A stretch of 64,000 nt of DNA. Origin: Telopea speciosissima (Eukaryota; Streptophyta; Magnoliopsida; Proteales; Proteaceae). The first letter of the stretch is position 1. Each line of letters begins with the position of its first letter. This document shows, piece by piece, positions 12,664 to 24,039 of the stretch. The stretch spans positions 15,511,568-15,575,567 of the forward strand of contig NC_057925.1 of assembly GCF_018873765.1 (NCBI RefSeq). The letters are read 5' to 3'. The position numbers and the translations under genes were made by a program. The notes beneath the pieces are model-generated. The model was not told the origin of the DNA and did no database searches. It was given only the letters and a program-made list of their open reading frames with translations.

Positions 12664-14200
12664 TACTTCCCTAACCTGCAACCAAAGAAGGCCAAGGATA
12701 TAGAAACATATTAAGTCAATGCTTGGATATTAAGGCCTAAGCAGATATACAATGAAAAGAGACAAGGAATTAGAACCTAGACCTTGATTCCTACAAATGA
12801 TTAACCAAATTACATGAGGAAATGTACTAGGACAATTTTGTTGTGAATGGTCTAAGGAGTTAGGGAAAAGGGGAATGCATGGCCAACATGTAGATGCAAT
12901 CATAGAGGATAAATGTACATGGCCACATTATGCTTGGAGAGCATTATATTATGCAAGCAATTAGTTCAAACAAAAATTGGACTGAATTGATAAGAAATAT
13001 ACTAAGAAAACCAAAGAGGAAATTTTCAGAATTTGGTTGGAAGTTGAATGGCATAGTAAACAATATACATACATGGCCATATTATACCTAGAACATGGAG
13101 TTTATACCAAATACCTAGTTCAAGCAATATATGGAGCTAACTTGTGGTAAATCATGCTTAGAACTTCAAAGAAAGGAAAAATTCAGATATGGTACATGGA
13201 TTTTAACTCATAGGGACAATTATTCATAGCCATGTTATGCTTGGGATTAAGCCCTCTTATGAAATGATAAATGCAAGCAAACAAGGGGTGCATTCGATCA
13301 TGAGGCATGCTTGAAACTCTAAAAGAAAAAAAAAAATTCAGATGTGGTTCTTGGAGTTCAAATTGCAAGAAGTAAATAGGTAATGGCTTGAGACAACCCC
13401 AAATTACATACACCAAGCCTACCTACCAAAACCGAACTGGATTTGGGCAAAAAGGAAAATAGAATTTTCGGTTAGGGTTTTGGGATTTCTCCAAAATCCA
13501 ACCCAAACCCATGGTGATGGTGCAAAATTGGGGTAAATGCCTCAACTAGGTTGCATATGATGGGAAACGAAGGAGGGATGGACAAAAATCCATCTATATA
13601 GCTAGGAGAAAACGAAAAAAACTCAAACCTAGTAAACCCGAAATGGGTTTTGGGGTTTCTCCATAAGATAAGTCGAAGGGAGAAAGAGATAGATCGATAG
13701 AGAGGGAAGAGGTCATACCTGAACTCGATCGGATTCTGTGGAGGTGGGTTGGAGTGCCAAAAATCCACCTAGAAGGGAAATGGAGCAAGAACGAGTGCGG
13801 TTTGGGTTCTCCGGGCGTAGGGTGTGTTTAGAAATAGGAATTTGGGTTTTGAAAAAGAGTTTCGAGTTAGAAATTCTATTTTTGGGCCATGCGGTTTTAC
13901 ACTCAGGTGCAAAACTTTGAAACCGATGTGAATCCGCGGTTTCTCGAGACCAAACTTTGGTCCTGTGAATCTCGGATTTACACTCGGATGCAGCCTAGTG
14001 AAATCGCACGTAAACCGACCCGGCCAGAAAGGGTTTTTTGACCCTGTTTTGCTTAACCAACTTGTTTCTAATGCTTATTACCCTCATTATTGCTTCCCTT
14101 ACCCCTCGTGTAACCTGTGTTTACCTTTGTAAATCGATTTTTGATTGGTTTGCTTAATATTGCTATTGTGCCTATAACTATGGGTGTTGTTGTAACCAGT
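12664..14200 (-). other. leader region of the antisense unit within the fossil
   Basis: Non-coding DNA between the antisense ORF and gag. On the minus strand it has a CT-rich stretch and a donor-like CAGGTATGACC near 13720. Close to 13890-14010 it has pieces resembling the LTR subrepeat (CGGATTTACACTCGG). It may be the promoter and leader of the antisense ORF. This is inference only. Confidence 0.35.
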
Positions 14201-14329
14201 GTGTGAACCATGGTTAATACAGTCAAATGCCAACTGTTCTCCCGCTAGGGAAGAGGCGGTGAGGCTTCGAATACGGTTTTACCGGTAGCACCGCCGTTAG
14301 TAATAATGCGGATGTCGCGCGTTGTTGAG

Positions 14330-17300
14330 CAATAGGTTGCAATTCATGGAACGAGCATAGGGAGGCGCAACAAGAGCAGCGCCAATTTATGCAAAAACAT
14401 GACCGCTATGTTCCAAGACTTTGTTAGGGAAAGGCAGCGCTGCCTCCTCTGTGCAAGTCAATCCTCCCCACCCCCTGTGGGTTCTGCTGTACCTAGTGTT
14501 CCTCTGGCTCAAGCTCTCGCCGGAATTCCTTTGACACAAGAGGTGCCAGCACCTACTCTACCTCCCACTTCGGTGGCTCCTCCGATCAAGCGGTGGCTCC
14601 GACTTGGGTGGATGCGCTAGGCTATCGGAAAGATTTCGAAACATCGTCCTCCAACCTTCTATAAGATGGCCCATGATTCCTTTTTCCGGCAACATTTATA
14701 AGGGATCTTGAGAGGATCTTTGAAGTGATACAGTGCAATGATACGGACAAGATCCGGTGTGCTACCTACCAGCTCGGGGTGATTCGATGCGTGGTGGCTC
14801 TCCTCTAAAGACCATTTTTGGGCAACTCACCCGAGAGGCAACTTGGGCTCAATTCAAGGAAGTCTTCTTCAAAAATTTCTTCCCTCGAACTTCCGTGATA
14901 GGAAGGAGTCGAGTTTATGAGCTTCTTTCAAGGATCCAAATCGGTCCTTGAGTACCAAAGAAGCTTTTGAGGAGTCGTTTTTACTTCGCCCGGTACACAT
15001 GAAGGCCGAGAATGTGAAGGCTAGGAAGTTTGAGAAGGGGCTTAGACCTAGCATTAGTATCTCGTGGTGCTACACAAGTACCCTACTTATCTTTGAGACG
15101 GTCCAGCCGCTAAGGTGATTGAGGACCACAGAGAGAGAATTACATGGCCATTGGTGGTAAAAGGCCCATGACCTCTCATGAACCTAGGGGATCCACAAAA
15201 TTCCAAAAGAGAGGATCCTACACTCATCGCTTCCGGTCCAGGATCCGGAGGTCGATGCGTGCAAGCACCCGAGGCCTACATCAACTCCTCACTATGGTTC
15301 CCAGACTCTTATATGTTACAATTGCAAGGAGTCCGAGCATATGGTTCGAGGCTGCCCTCATCCTCGGATGATAGGTCCTCCAGTGCGGCTACATAAAAGG
15401 CACCCCAAGCCAAGGCGTTGTGCGTTCTCTTCTTCCTGCTCCGGCCCATAGATCTCAAGGTCGGGTGTATTCGTGACAAATGAAGAGGCCCGTGCCGATC
15501 CCAAGTGTTATTACGGGTAATGCACTCTACTCTTAAGATGTGCATATTAATAGCTTTTGTTTCTATGATTGGTTGTCTTTGCTTGTCGAGTGTCGTTCTT
15601 GTTTGCTCTCATGCTTATGCTTTATTTGATTCGGGGCATCACACTCTTTTGTGTCCCCTAGTTTTGCTAAGAAGATGTCCATTGAACCAAAGCTAATGGC
15701 CCAAAAATTGATAGTCAAGACACCAACGGTAGCAAGGTTGAACTTAACTCGGTTTATGATCCTTGCCCGGTATGTGTGGGTGGTCACGGACTAAGCAAGC
15801 TTAGTAATGCTGGATATGAAAGACTTTGATGTGATTTTGGGAATGGATTGGCTATCAACTCACAAAGCCGATCTAATCTGCTCAAAGAGGAAGGTTCTAT
15901 TCAAACCAGTGAAGGTGAAGAGTTTGTGTTTATGGGTACTAGGCGGGAGAGACCCAAGAAGGTTATCATCTCTGCCTCCAAGTACGAAGTTGTTGGCGAG
16001 GGATGTCGGTGTTATCTAGCATCCGTGATAGACATCGAAGCCAAAGGCGAGCCTTTGGAAGAGTTGTACGTGGTGAAAGACTTTCCGGATGTCTTTCCCG
16101 AGGATCTAACGCGGTTGCCACCGGATCGCGAGACGAGTTCATGATAGATCTCGATTCCTGGTGCAGCCCAAGATCAAGGCACCTTATAGGATGGCCCCAA
16201 CTGAGCTAAAGGAGCTACAAGAGCGAGTTGAATGACTCGTTGAAGAAGGGTTTCATTAGACCTAGTGTATCTCCTTGGGGAGCACTGTGTTGTTTGTGAA
16301 AAAGAAGGACGGTAGTATGCGTCGTGCATTGACTACCGTGAGCTCAACAAATTGACAATCAAGAACCGGTATCCTTTGCCTAGGATCGATGACCTATTCG
16401 ATCAACTACAGTGGTGCTAAGGTGTTCTCGAAAATTGATCTCCGGTCAGGGTACCATCGATTGAAGATCATAAATGGTGATATCAGCAAGACAAAGCATT
16501 CGAGATCTCGCTATGGTCATTATGAGTTCTTGGTCATGTCCTTCGGGCTGACCAATGCCCCGGCGCTTTTATGGAGTTGATGAACCGGGTGTTCCACGAT
16601 GTTCTAGACAAGTATGTCATTGTCTTTATTGATGACATCTTGGTCTATTCCAAGAGCGAGGAGGAGCATGCGGACCATCTCCGCCTAGTATTGCAACGCC
16701 TAAGGGAGAAGCGTTGTACGCCAAATTCAGTAAGTGTGAGTTTTGGCTACAACAGTGGTATTTCAGGACACCTTGTTTTCGGTAAGGGTATAGAGGTTGA
16801 CCCTGGCAAGATGAAGTTAGTAGTTGGTAGGCGATACCCAAGAATGTGGCGGACAATCGTAGTTTCCTGGGACTAGTAGCTATTACGGAGATTTATTGAG
16901 AACTTCTCAAGGCTCTCCGCTCCTATGACAGGACCGACCAAAGGGAGTGAAGTTCGAGTGGTCGATAGTCGTGAAAAGAGCTTCCAAGAGCTCAAGCGGT
17001 AGGTTGGTTTCCGCTCCGGTACTTACCATTCCTAATGGTACTGGAGGGATGGTAGTCTACAGTGATGCATCTAAAATGGGCTTGGGTTGTGTTCTAATGC
17101 AAGATGGGAAGGTAGTGGCCTATACTTCTCGGCAATTGAAGGACTATGAGAAGAACTACCCGACCCTTGATTTGGAGCTTGCGCCGTGGTTTTCGCTCCG
17201 AAGATCCGGAGACATTATTTATATGGTGAGAAGAGCGAAATATACGGTGATCACAAGAGCCTCAAATACTTCTTTACACGAAGGAGCTCAATATGAGGCA

Positions 17301-18960
17301 CGGTGGTTGGAGTTGTTGAAAGATTATGATTGTACTATCCATTACCACCCGTGCAAGGCAAATGTAGTAGCGGATGCGCCGAGCAGAAATCTCAGTCCTT
17401 GTCACTGGCATCACTAGCAATCAGTGAGAAACTCATTGAGGAAGCTAGAAGGATGGACTCGAATTACTGGTTGATGGTGTTACCTTATCTCTATCGCCTT
17501 TATCAGTACAATCCACACTGGTAGGGCGAATTCAATCAGCCCAGGCTTCGATGAGGAGATTCAAAAGGTTATTGAGGCTATCAAGGGGGACACGCAATGG
17601 AACCGGATTTTACTTTAATAGAGAGTGGTGTTCTCATGTTCGGACAACGGCTATGTGTTCCTAGTAACCCTCAGTTGAGGAAGGAAGTGTTAGCGAGGCC
17701 CATGACTCTCCCTATTCTATTCATCCGGGTAGTACGAAGATGTATAGAGATCGAAGGAATATTACGGTGGAGTGGAATGAAGAGGGATGTGGCTGAGTAT
17801 GTGGCAAAATGTCTTACTTGTCGCCGGTGAAGGCGATGACAGACGACCTCATGGCCTCTTACGATATGTGCCTGCTCCAGAGTGGAAGTGGGAGTATGTT
17901 ACCATGGATTTTGTCACCGGGTTGCCCCGCATGCCTAGAGGTGTCGATACCATATGGATTGTCGTTGATGATTGACAAAGACGTCTCACTTCATCCCCAT
18001 GAAGATTACCTATTCGATGGACAAGTGGCTCGCTTGTACATTGATAATGTAGTTCGCCTACACGGAGTTCTGTCGGCATCATCTCCGATCGGGATCCGAT
18101 TTACATCTAAGTTCGGGGATTTTTGAAGGCAATGGGTACACTGTTGAGTTTTAGTACAGCCTTCCACCCTCAAACCGACGGACGATGTCGGAGAGGACTA
18201 TTCGAGACATTGGAAGATATGCTCCGAGCTTGTGCCATTGATATGCGGGGCAGCTGGGACGAGCATCTCTCACTTATTGAGTTTGCTTACAATAACAGAT
18301 TACCAGGCTACTATAGGCATGGCACCGTTTGAGGTTCAGATGGGAAGAAGTGTCGGACACCGTTATATTGGGACGAAGTAGGTGAACGCGTATTCTTGGA
18401 CCCGAGTTGATTCAGCAACATGCGAGAAGGTGGACTTGATTCGTGAGCGGATCAAGGCGGCTCACCCAGAGAAGGGTTATGCAGACTTGAGGCGGAAAAG
18501 ACCTTGAGTTCACTATCGGCGATAAAGTGTTCCTTAAGGTATCACCCTCCAAAGGGGTGATGCGTTTAACAAGAAGGGCAAGCCGAGTCCGAGATTTATA
18601 GGGCCTTTTGAGATCCTTGCACGGATTGGACCCGGTGGCATATCGGTTAGCACTCCCTCCATCTTTAGAAGGTGTGCACGGCGTCTTCCACGTGTCCATG
18701 TTGAGGAAGTATGCCCATGATCCAAGCCATGTATTGACGCATGAACCACCAGAACTTGCGCGACATGTCCTATAAAGAGTCGCTGAAAAGATTTTGGACA
18801 GCAAGGTTGTTCATCTTCGCAACCGCCCATTCATTATGTGAAGATAAAATGGTGCAACCATCCGGAAGAGGAATCTTCTTGGGAGGCAGAGGTAGAGATG
18901 CGGGCGAAATACCCTTTTCTTGCCTATCTACAAGGTACGTCAAATTTCGAGGATGAAATT
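14330..18960 (+). mobile_element. gag-pol region of the Del/Tekay-like fossil
   Basis: Gag-like sequence occupies about 14.3-15.4 kb and protease-like sequence about 15.7-16.1 kb (VILGMDWLSTHKADL). Reverse transcriptase is at about 16.3-16.9 kb ([23 protein letters not shown]). RNase H is at about 16.9-17.4 kb (VYSDASKMGLGCVLMQ). Integrase is at about 17.6-18.4 kb. A chromodomain-type tail lies at about 18.6-18.95 kb (HGVFHVSMLRKYAHDPSH). The order PR-RT-RH-INT is Ty3/gypsy. The region is interrupted many times and cannot be functional. Confidence 0.85.
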
Positions 18961-18966
18961 TCTTAT

Positions 18967-18978
18967 AAGGTGGGGGGA
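18967..18978 (+). other. polypurine tract of the fossil
   Basis: AAGGTGGGGGGA ends directly at the TG that opens the 3' LTR. Confidence 0.8.
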
Positions 18979-21878
18979 TGTTATACCTGCACCGGGATAT
19001 AATTAAATATCATTTCTTCTCGTGACGTGTAGATACCGCTGCCATGTATCTTTGGTGACTGTTCTCCATGATGGTCAAACCTAGCTACAAAATCGTTGAC
19101 CACAAGACGGGTTTGCCTGTGGAGGAAAGATTCCTCAACCGCCGAGGGGAAAGTTCGTTGACGGCGACTTCGTCTACTACCCTCCAAGTACCAGCCCGGG
19201 AAGCGAGGAGTTCGGAGAGAGCATCCTGGACCGTCACCTCGGTTGGATAATTCGTTCGGTGATGAGCTTAGCATTGCGTGGTGGAAGCTGTCGGGTCATG
19301 GGTAATAAACCATGACAGGGGAAAAGTAAGTTCTAGCCTCAAGACTTATTAATTATTCTTCCCTTGGTAACCTCGAAGTGCGGGTCCGGGCTTGAACCGC
19401 TCGAGCTATTTCATGAGAGAAAGGAATAATTTAAGTTCGGGTCCCGCGTACCTTTAGGAAGTACATTGGGGACTTATACGCATCTCTTATGAACCCATCT
19501 AAGAATGGGCTTTTCCTAATTAAGGTTGTGGGCAGGCCCATTTAACCTATTGACCCAATGATGGGTTATTCCATCCACTTACCCACATAGGGCTAATGGG
19601 TTGACCCATTAGGCCTCATGACCCATTGTCTAGAGGTACCCAAATACCCATTTATTATAAATGAGTCCATGAGGGAGAGAGAGAACATCACTTCTCCTTC
19701 ATCATTCTCTTCTACCCTAAATCGTGGAGGAGAGAAAGATGAGAGAAAGAGGAGAGAAAGAGGAAGAGGAAGGTGGAGACCCCATCTCTTGGGCCATAAA
19801 TCGTGGAGCTCTCTCATCTTGGGGGTAGGTAAGCTATTGAAGCTTCTTCCTTCTTCTATTTTGGATTTTAAAAGGGGTTGGGTAATGGGAGAGATTGACC
19901 TAGATCTCTCTTGGAACCTAGGGAGTCGATGGAGCATTAAAGCCCAAGCTATGGTAGAGTTATTTCACTCCATTATGAGCTCTAATGTAAGGGTTCTCAT
20001 TGCCATTTGAGAGATTTAAGGTTGGACCCTAATGAGCTTAGGATGGAGTTCCCTAGAAGTTCTTGTGCTTTAAAACCACTTGAAAATGGGGTCCTTGGAG
20101 GGAATCCTTCGGATTTTGGACCTGAAGGTGTGAGGGTTTACATGTGGTTTCGACACTGCAAGAAACCACCCTGAAATTACCTTCGAGAAGGCCCCTGTGA
20201 AGGTCGGATTTACACTCGGTTTCAGTTTTACGAAACCACATCCGCATCCGACCTTGACTAAAATTGTCCCGAGCCCCGTGAAGGTCGGATTTACACTCGG
20301 TTTCGTTTTCGAAACCACATCCGCATCCGACCTTGACTAAAATTGTCCTGAGCCCTGTGAAGCTCGGATTTACACTCGGTTTCAGTTTTCAAACCACATC
20401 CGCATCCGACCTTGACTAAAAGCGTCCCGAACCCCGGTTTCTAGGATTTACATGTGGTTGCGGAATTTGGGCATGAAACCACTCCTGCAACCACTTTGTT
20501 TCGAAACCTTATACTTAAGTGATTATGGGAGACCTTTGGGATCCTTTCCCTTCCTCGTTTAACCTTATTTCACTCTTTGTTTAGGTTAATATATTCATCT
20601 TGTGGCTTATTGCTTGATCGAGGCGACAACCGATAATCTTGGTGCTTAGCGTATACGTTGTGAGTGGGTTTGGTCGTTTGGGCTGTTATTATTATTGCAT
20701 TATATATTATGTAATCATTATAATTAATAAGCATGTTTTGCGCATATTGCATACTCTTATATACAATTGTTATAATGTTGATCGGTAATGTTGTACCTTG
20801 ATGGGTCTCGGTGCGGTGGGTGCGGTGCAGGAACCCGAATACTATATACATTTATGAAGAAATTATGTTGAATGTCATGTTGAACTGTATGCGCCGTGCC
20901 GTCTGTGCTAGGGCACTAAACCGGATGAAAAGTTGATGCGCCCGGATTACCTCTCGGGACGATAGGACTTGCATGTAGTATATTGTGGCTAGGATTTCAC
21001 ACCCTTATGCTACGACCCTTACCAACAGGGGTTAAGGTGTTGGGTAATCGCATAACCGGATTCTCGTGGAGGTGGGAGAGGCCAGTCATGGTAGTATTGG
21101 TTATCGGGGTCCGCCACTTGAGTGGTCTTGGAGGCTTCGATCGGCGTAGGTCCCACGTGACAATTGAGGTTTCATTGTGGCGATAAGTTAAGTGACCCAC
21201 AGTGTCTCCCGAGTTGTCACAAGAGCATATGCCATTGACTTAGTTGTTTGTTAGGTGGAAAAATGGACTTAACATGTGCATGCATCATTGGACTATATGA
21301 ATTGCGTGTTTGTGCATCCCCATCCCCTCACTCAGCTCGGTGGAGCTAACCCCTCGTGCGCACACTTTTAGATTATGATGCGGTGACGGATATCTCGCGG
21401 GACTTGGGGTGCGGCCCTCGGGTGCGATGAGATTGGTGAGGAGGAACCGGAGGCCGTGTTTGAGGAACATGGCGACGGGTGTCCTTGCGATGATTGTGCC
21501 TACGGGCCGTGAGGATATTCGGGACTCGATCCCTTTTTGATTTACTTTTGAGGCTAAGGCCTATGTTGAAATACTTACTATTATACAGTTTTTTATAATT
21601 ATTAGATGGTCATTGGAAATGTAACTAATTACTGTATTTATCATCTAGCCTTTGAACATCTTGTAACTATTTGATTTATACGCTTCCGCAATACTACTGA
21701 TCCTTGGAATGTAATATTCCTCTTTTCTGCATTCTAATATTATATTGTGTTAATATTGGTTATGACTGTGCGTTGGGACACTGTGTCAGTGATCCGGGCG
21801 GTTTAGTAGGATGACACGCGTCGTCCTAGTCACCCTTTATATGATATTAAATTCCTTGTCTGGAATAGGGGCGTGACA
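18979..21878 (+). repeat. 3' LTR of the Del/Tekay-like fossil
   Basis: About 2.9 kb, from TGTTATACC to TGACA, followed by the target-site duplication CCTAT. It matches the 5' LTR throughout and has three, not four, of the internal subrepeats (20197-20430). Confidence 0.9.
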
Positions 21879-22046
21879 CCTATTGCCGTGTGTGTCCCCC
21901 ACAAAAGTAAGGCGGAATGTACCACCTTACCCCTGCTCGAGTGCCTTGCCCGAGCAGGATAAGAAAGTACTTTTCACCGCACTTGTTTGTGGGGACACAC
22001 GACAGTACTGGGCAGGTGGAAGTATAGGAATCGGATCCCAACCATT

Positions 22047-22190
22047 GTGATCCTTGAAGATAAAACCCAGCTCACCAATTAATTTTCCTTGAGGAAACGC
22101 AAGGTCGCAATTCACCTTAATATATCCTAATGGAGGTGATTTCCATATACCATTCGTTGGACTCAATTTAAGCCACAAGAAGAGCTGGGC
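22047..22190 (-). mobile_element. LINE RNase H remnant, upstream half
   Basis: The minus strand reads WKSPPLGYIKVNCDLAF followed by GELGFIFKDHNG, the first strands and catalytic-Asp region of the RNase H domain at the end of plant L1-type LINE pol proteins. The frame is cut at the CAACCATT site by the MITE and LTR insertions and picks up on the other side near 8212. Confidence 0.65.
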
Positions 22191-23586
22191 TTTGGTAAGG
22201 TAGTAGTTTCCAAATAGAATTCAAGATATTTCTTAGCCACATTCACCTTGCAAATCACCCACCAGTTATATATGAGTGTTAACAGTTTGTTAATGGTTCA
22301 TAAGCGGTTTGTTTAGCGTTCATTAAACGGTTCTAGGGGGAATCACAACTTCTTTCTGTTCACTGTCGACCGGTATTCCTCATCTTACCAGTGATATTAC
22401 CTTTTGAACAAAATGGATTGTTTCGAATTTCGATCATAATGCTTTTTAACAAATTTTTGGTTTGATACGCAACTTCACATTATATGTGTATCGAATTGGA
22501 CCATTTGAGAGTCATGTATGGACGGACTATCGTCAGTTATCCGTTGTTTAAGCAACAAGACTCTATTCAATACTTATTTTGGTTCACATATCTAAGAGGT
22601 CCTTACTGTTGTAATTGGAATTTTTACATTTTGGTGTACCAAAGAGTGATGCCTACGTTATTTATTTGTCGGTGTGCTGGATTCACAATGTCCATCTAGA
22701 AATAAAAGAATGGAAATGATGTTCAAAATGGAACCTATTTCTCAAATAAGGTGAATATTTTGACAGGGTTATTTAACTATAATTTGACGAAATTCCAAGC
22801 TCGGTGATAGTTTTATAAATACTTTACAAACATATTTAAAAATTAGTATTATTTAATAATGATATTTGATACAATTTTTTTGTATGTCAAGTCAATGGCC
22901 TAGATTCTTTAACTAAGTTGTTTTGATGGATTCATTCCATATCTTTCTACATCTGTATCTGTCATGTGATATTATTAAGTGGAAAGATTGAATTATAATT
23001 AATTCTATCAATTAAATTGCCTTTCGATTATGTCATACCGAAGGGTACTAATAAGTAAATAGTTTACTTATTAGTTTAAAATTGTACTTATTAGTAAATA
23101 TTAGTATTTACTAAAGTTACCAAGGCAGATGAATGCAATAGGATCTCACCGCTAAGTTGGGCTATAATTGGGTGGGCTAGGTCCGACCAATTGGTCGGTC
23201 TGGTTGGGCGCCCAATGGGCAAGGACCCCATATCGGAATCGTCTGATTATTAAATGTGTCAGGCTCAAATAATCGGGCAGGCTAGTTCGGGTGCCCAACG
23301 GGCTAGGACTCCACACCAAGACCTTCCGATTATTAAACGTGTCAGACTTAATAATTGGGCCAAGCCGAGCTTGGCTTTAACCAGGCGGGCTCGGTAGGGC
23401 CTGCTGTGCTGGGCCGGGCCTGGAATTGATACCCCTATTTAGAACCTTTTGCCCGAACTCTTGAATTCAGACTGCACCACACTTGAGAGGATAAAAATTA
23501 TAAATCCCTTAAATTCTAGAATGTTCCAAGTTTCCTTTGGTCTAAAAGCGCCTATGCCGGTCCTTCTAGAGTCCTAGGTGGGAAAT
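22191..23586. other. intergenic with a worn copia LTR piece and a tandem pair
   Basis: At about 22480-22875 the DNA resembles the copia LTR copies at 27-29 kb: a GATGCCTA block, CCAAGCTCGG, and an ACTTTACAAA...ATTATTTAATAAT block. At 23205-23370 a unit of about 90-100 bp containing GATTATTAAAYGTGTCAG occurs twice. A GGGCCGGGCC-rich tail ends in AATTGATACCCCT. No gene is supported. Confidence 0.4.
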
Positions 23587-23740
23587 GTATCCTCTCAAGT
23601 GTGGTGCTTTCCAGTGCACCACACTTAAGAATCTAACGGTCCACCCAACACTTGAAAGGATAAAGCAATGCCACTGCCTATGTTTTAATGGTTGGATTCT
23701 TAAGTGTTGTGCACTGCACATTTGAAAGGATGAAAGCGTG
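23587..23740. mobile_element. foldback MITE upstream of CPN10
   Basis: ATCCTCTCAAGTGTGGTGC at the left is the inverted partner of GCACTGCACATTTGAAAGGAT at the right. The inner arms CACTTAAGAATC and GATTCTTAAGTG pair exactly. Related ends at about 23467 and 23770 suggest a larger or composite copy. It lies about 300 bp upstream of the CPN10 start codon, so it may border the promoter. Confidence 0.6.
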
Positions 23741-23960
23741 GGTTTGGTTTGATTGTTCACAAAATTTGAGAGGATGAAAGCGTTTACCAAACATCTAACC
23801 GTAGGGAAAAAATAATCTTTAATATATGAAGTAACAGAAAAAGATCATTTTGTCCAAGAACCTCTTTTCTGAACGGAATCGTTGCCAAACATGGCCTTAG
23901 TGTAAAGAACCCTAACTAGCGAGGGCATTAGAGTAATTTGATCGCCCATAAACCCTCCTT

Positions 23961-23968
23961 AAACCCTA
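23961..23968 (+). promoter_or_regulatory. telo-box in the CPN10 leader or promoter
   Basis: AAACCCTA lies 72 bp upstream of the CPN10 start codon, with a second partial AAACCCT at 23950. Telo-boxes are common near transcription starts of plant housekeeping and translation genes. Presence is seen, role is inferred. Confidence 0.5.
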
Positions 23969-24039
23969 CAAACCAACCAGTACAGGTGAGAAGGTTCCAT
24001 TCATTAGTTGGGGTACACTATCCGTCTGCTGAAGCTCCC

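Larger units (their letters stand above)
8249..21878 (+). mobile_element. Ty3/gypsy Del/Tekay-like LTR retrotransposon, fossil
   Basis: A 13.6-kb element bounded by two long LTRs, starting TGTTATACC and ending in TGACA on the 3' side. It is flanked by a perfect 5-bp target-site duplication, CCTAT (8244-8248 and 21879-21883). Order: LTR, degenerate initiator-Met-type primer site, a minus-strand ORF region, gag, protease, reverse transcriptase, RNase H, integrase, a chromodomain-type tail, polypurine tract, LTR. Large LTRs and the FHVSMLRKY tail fit the Del/Tekay chromovirus group. It is clearly broken, with at least ten interruptions of coding frames by eye. The two LTRs remain very alike, suggesting an insertion of a few million years or less, not measured. 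Confidence 0.9.
8213..22046. mobile_element. foldback MITE split by an LTR element, with 8-bp direct repeats
   Basis: The MITE consists of 8221-8248 plus 21879-22038, interrupted by the LTR element. Its left arm (CGACTC...CGCCTGCCC, then TGTGTGTCCCC on the far side of the insertion) is the inverted partner of the right arm, which reads GGGGACACACGACA then GGGCAGGTGGAAGTATAGG. CAACCATT occurs directly outside both ends (8213-8220 and 22039-22046), as expected of an 8-bp target-site duplication. The core ACCTTACCCCTGCTCGAG is shared with MITEs at 45.9 and 53.7 kb. Confidence 0.7.
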
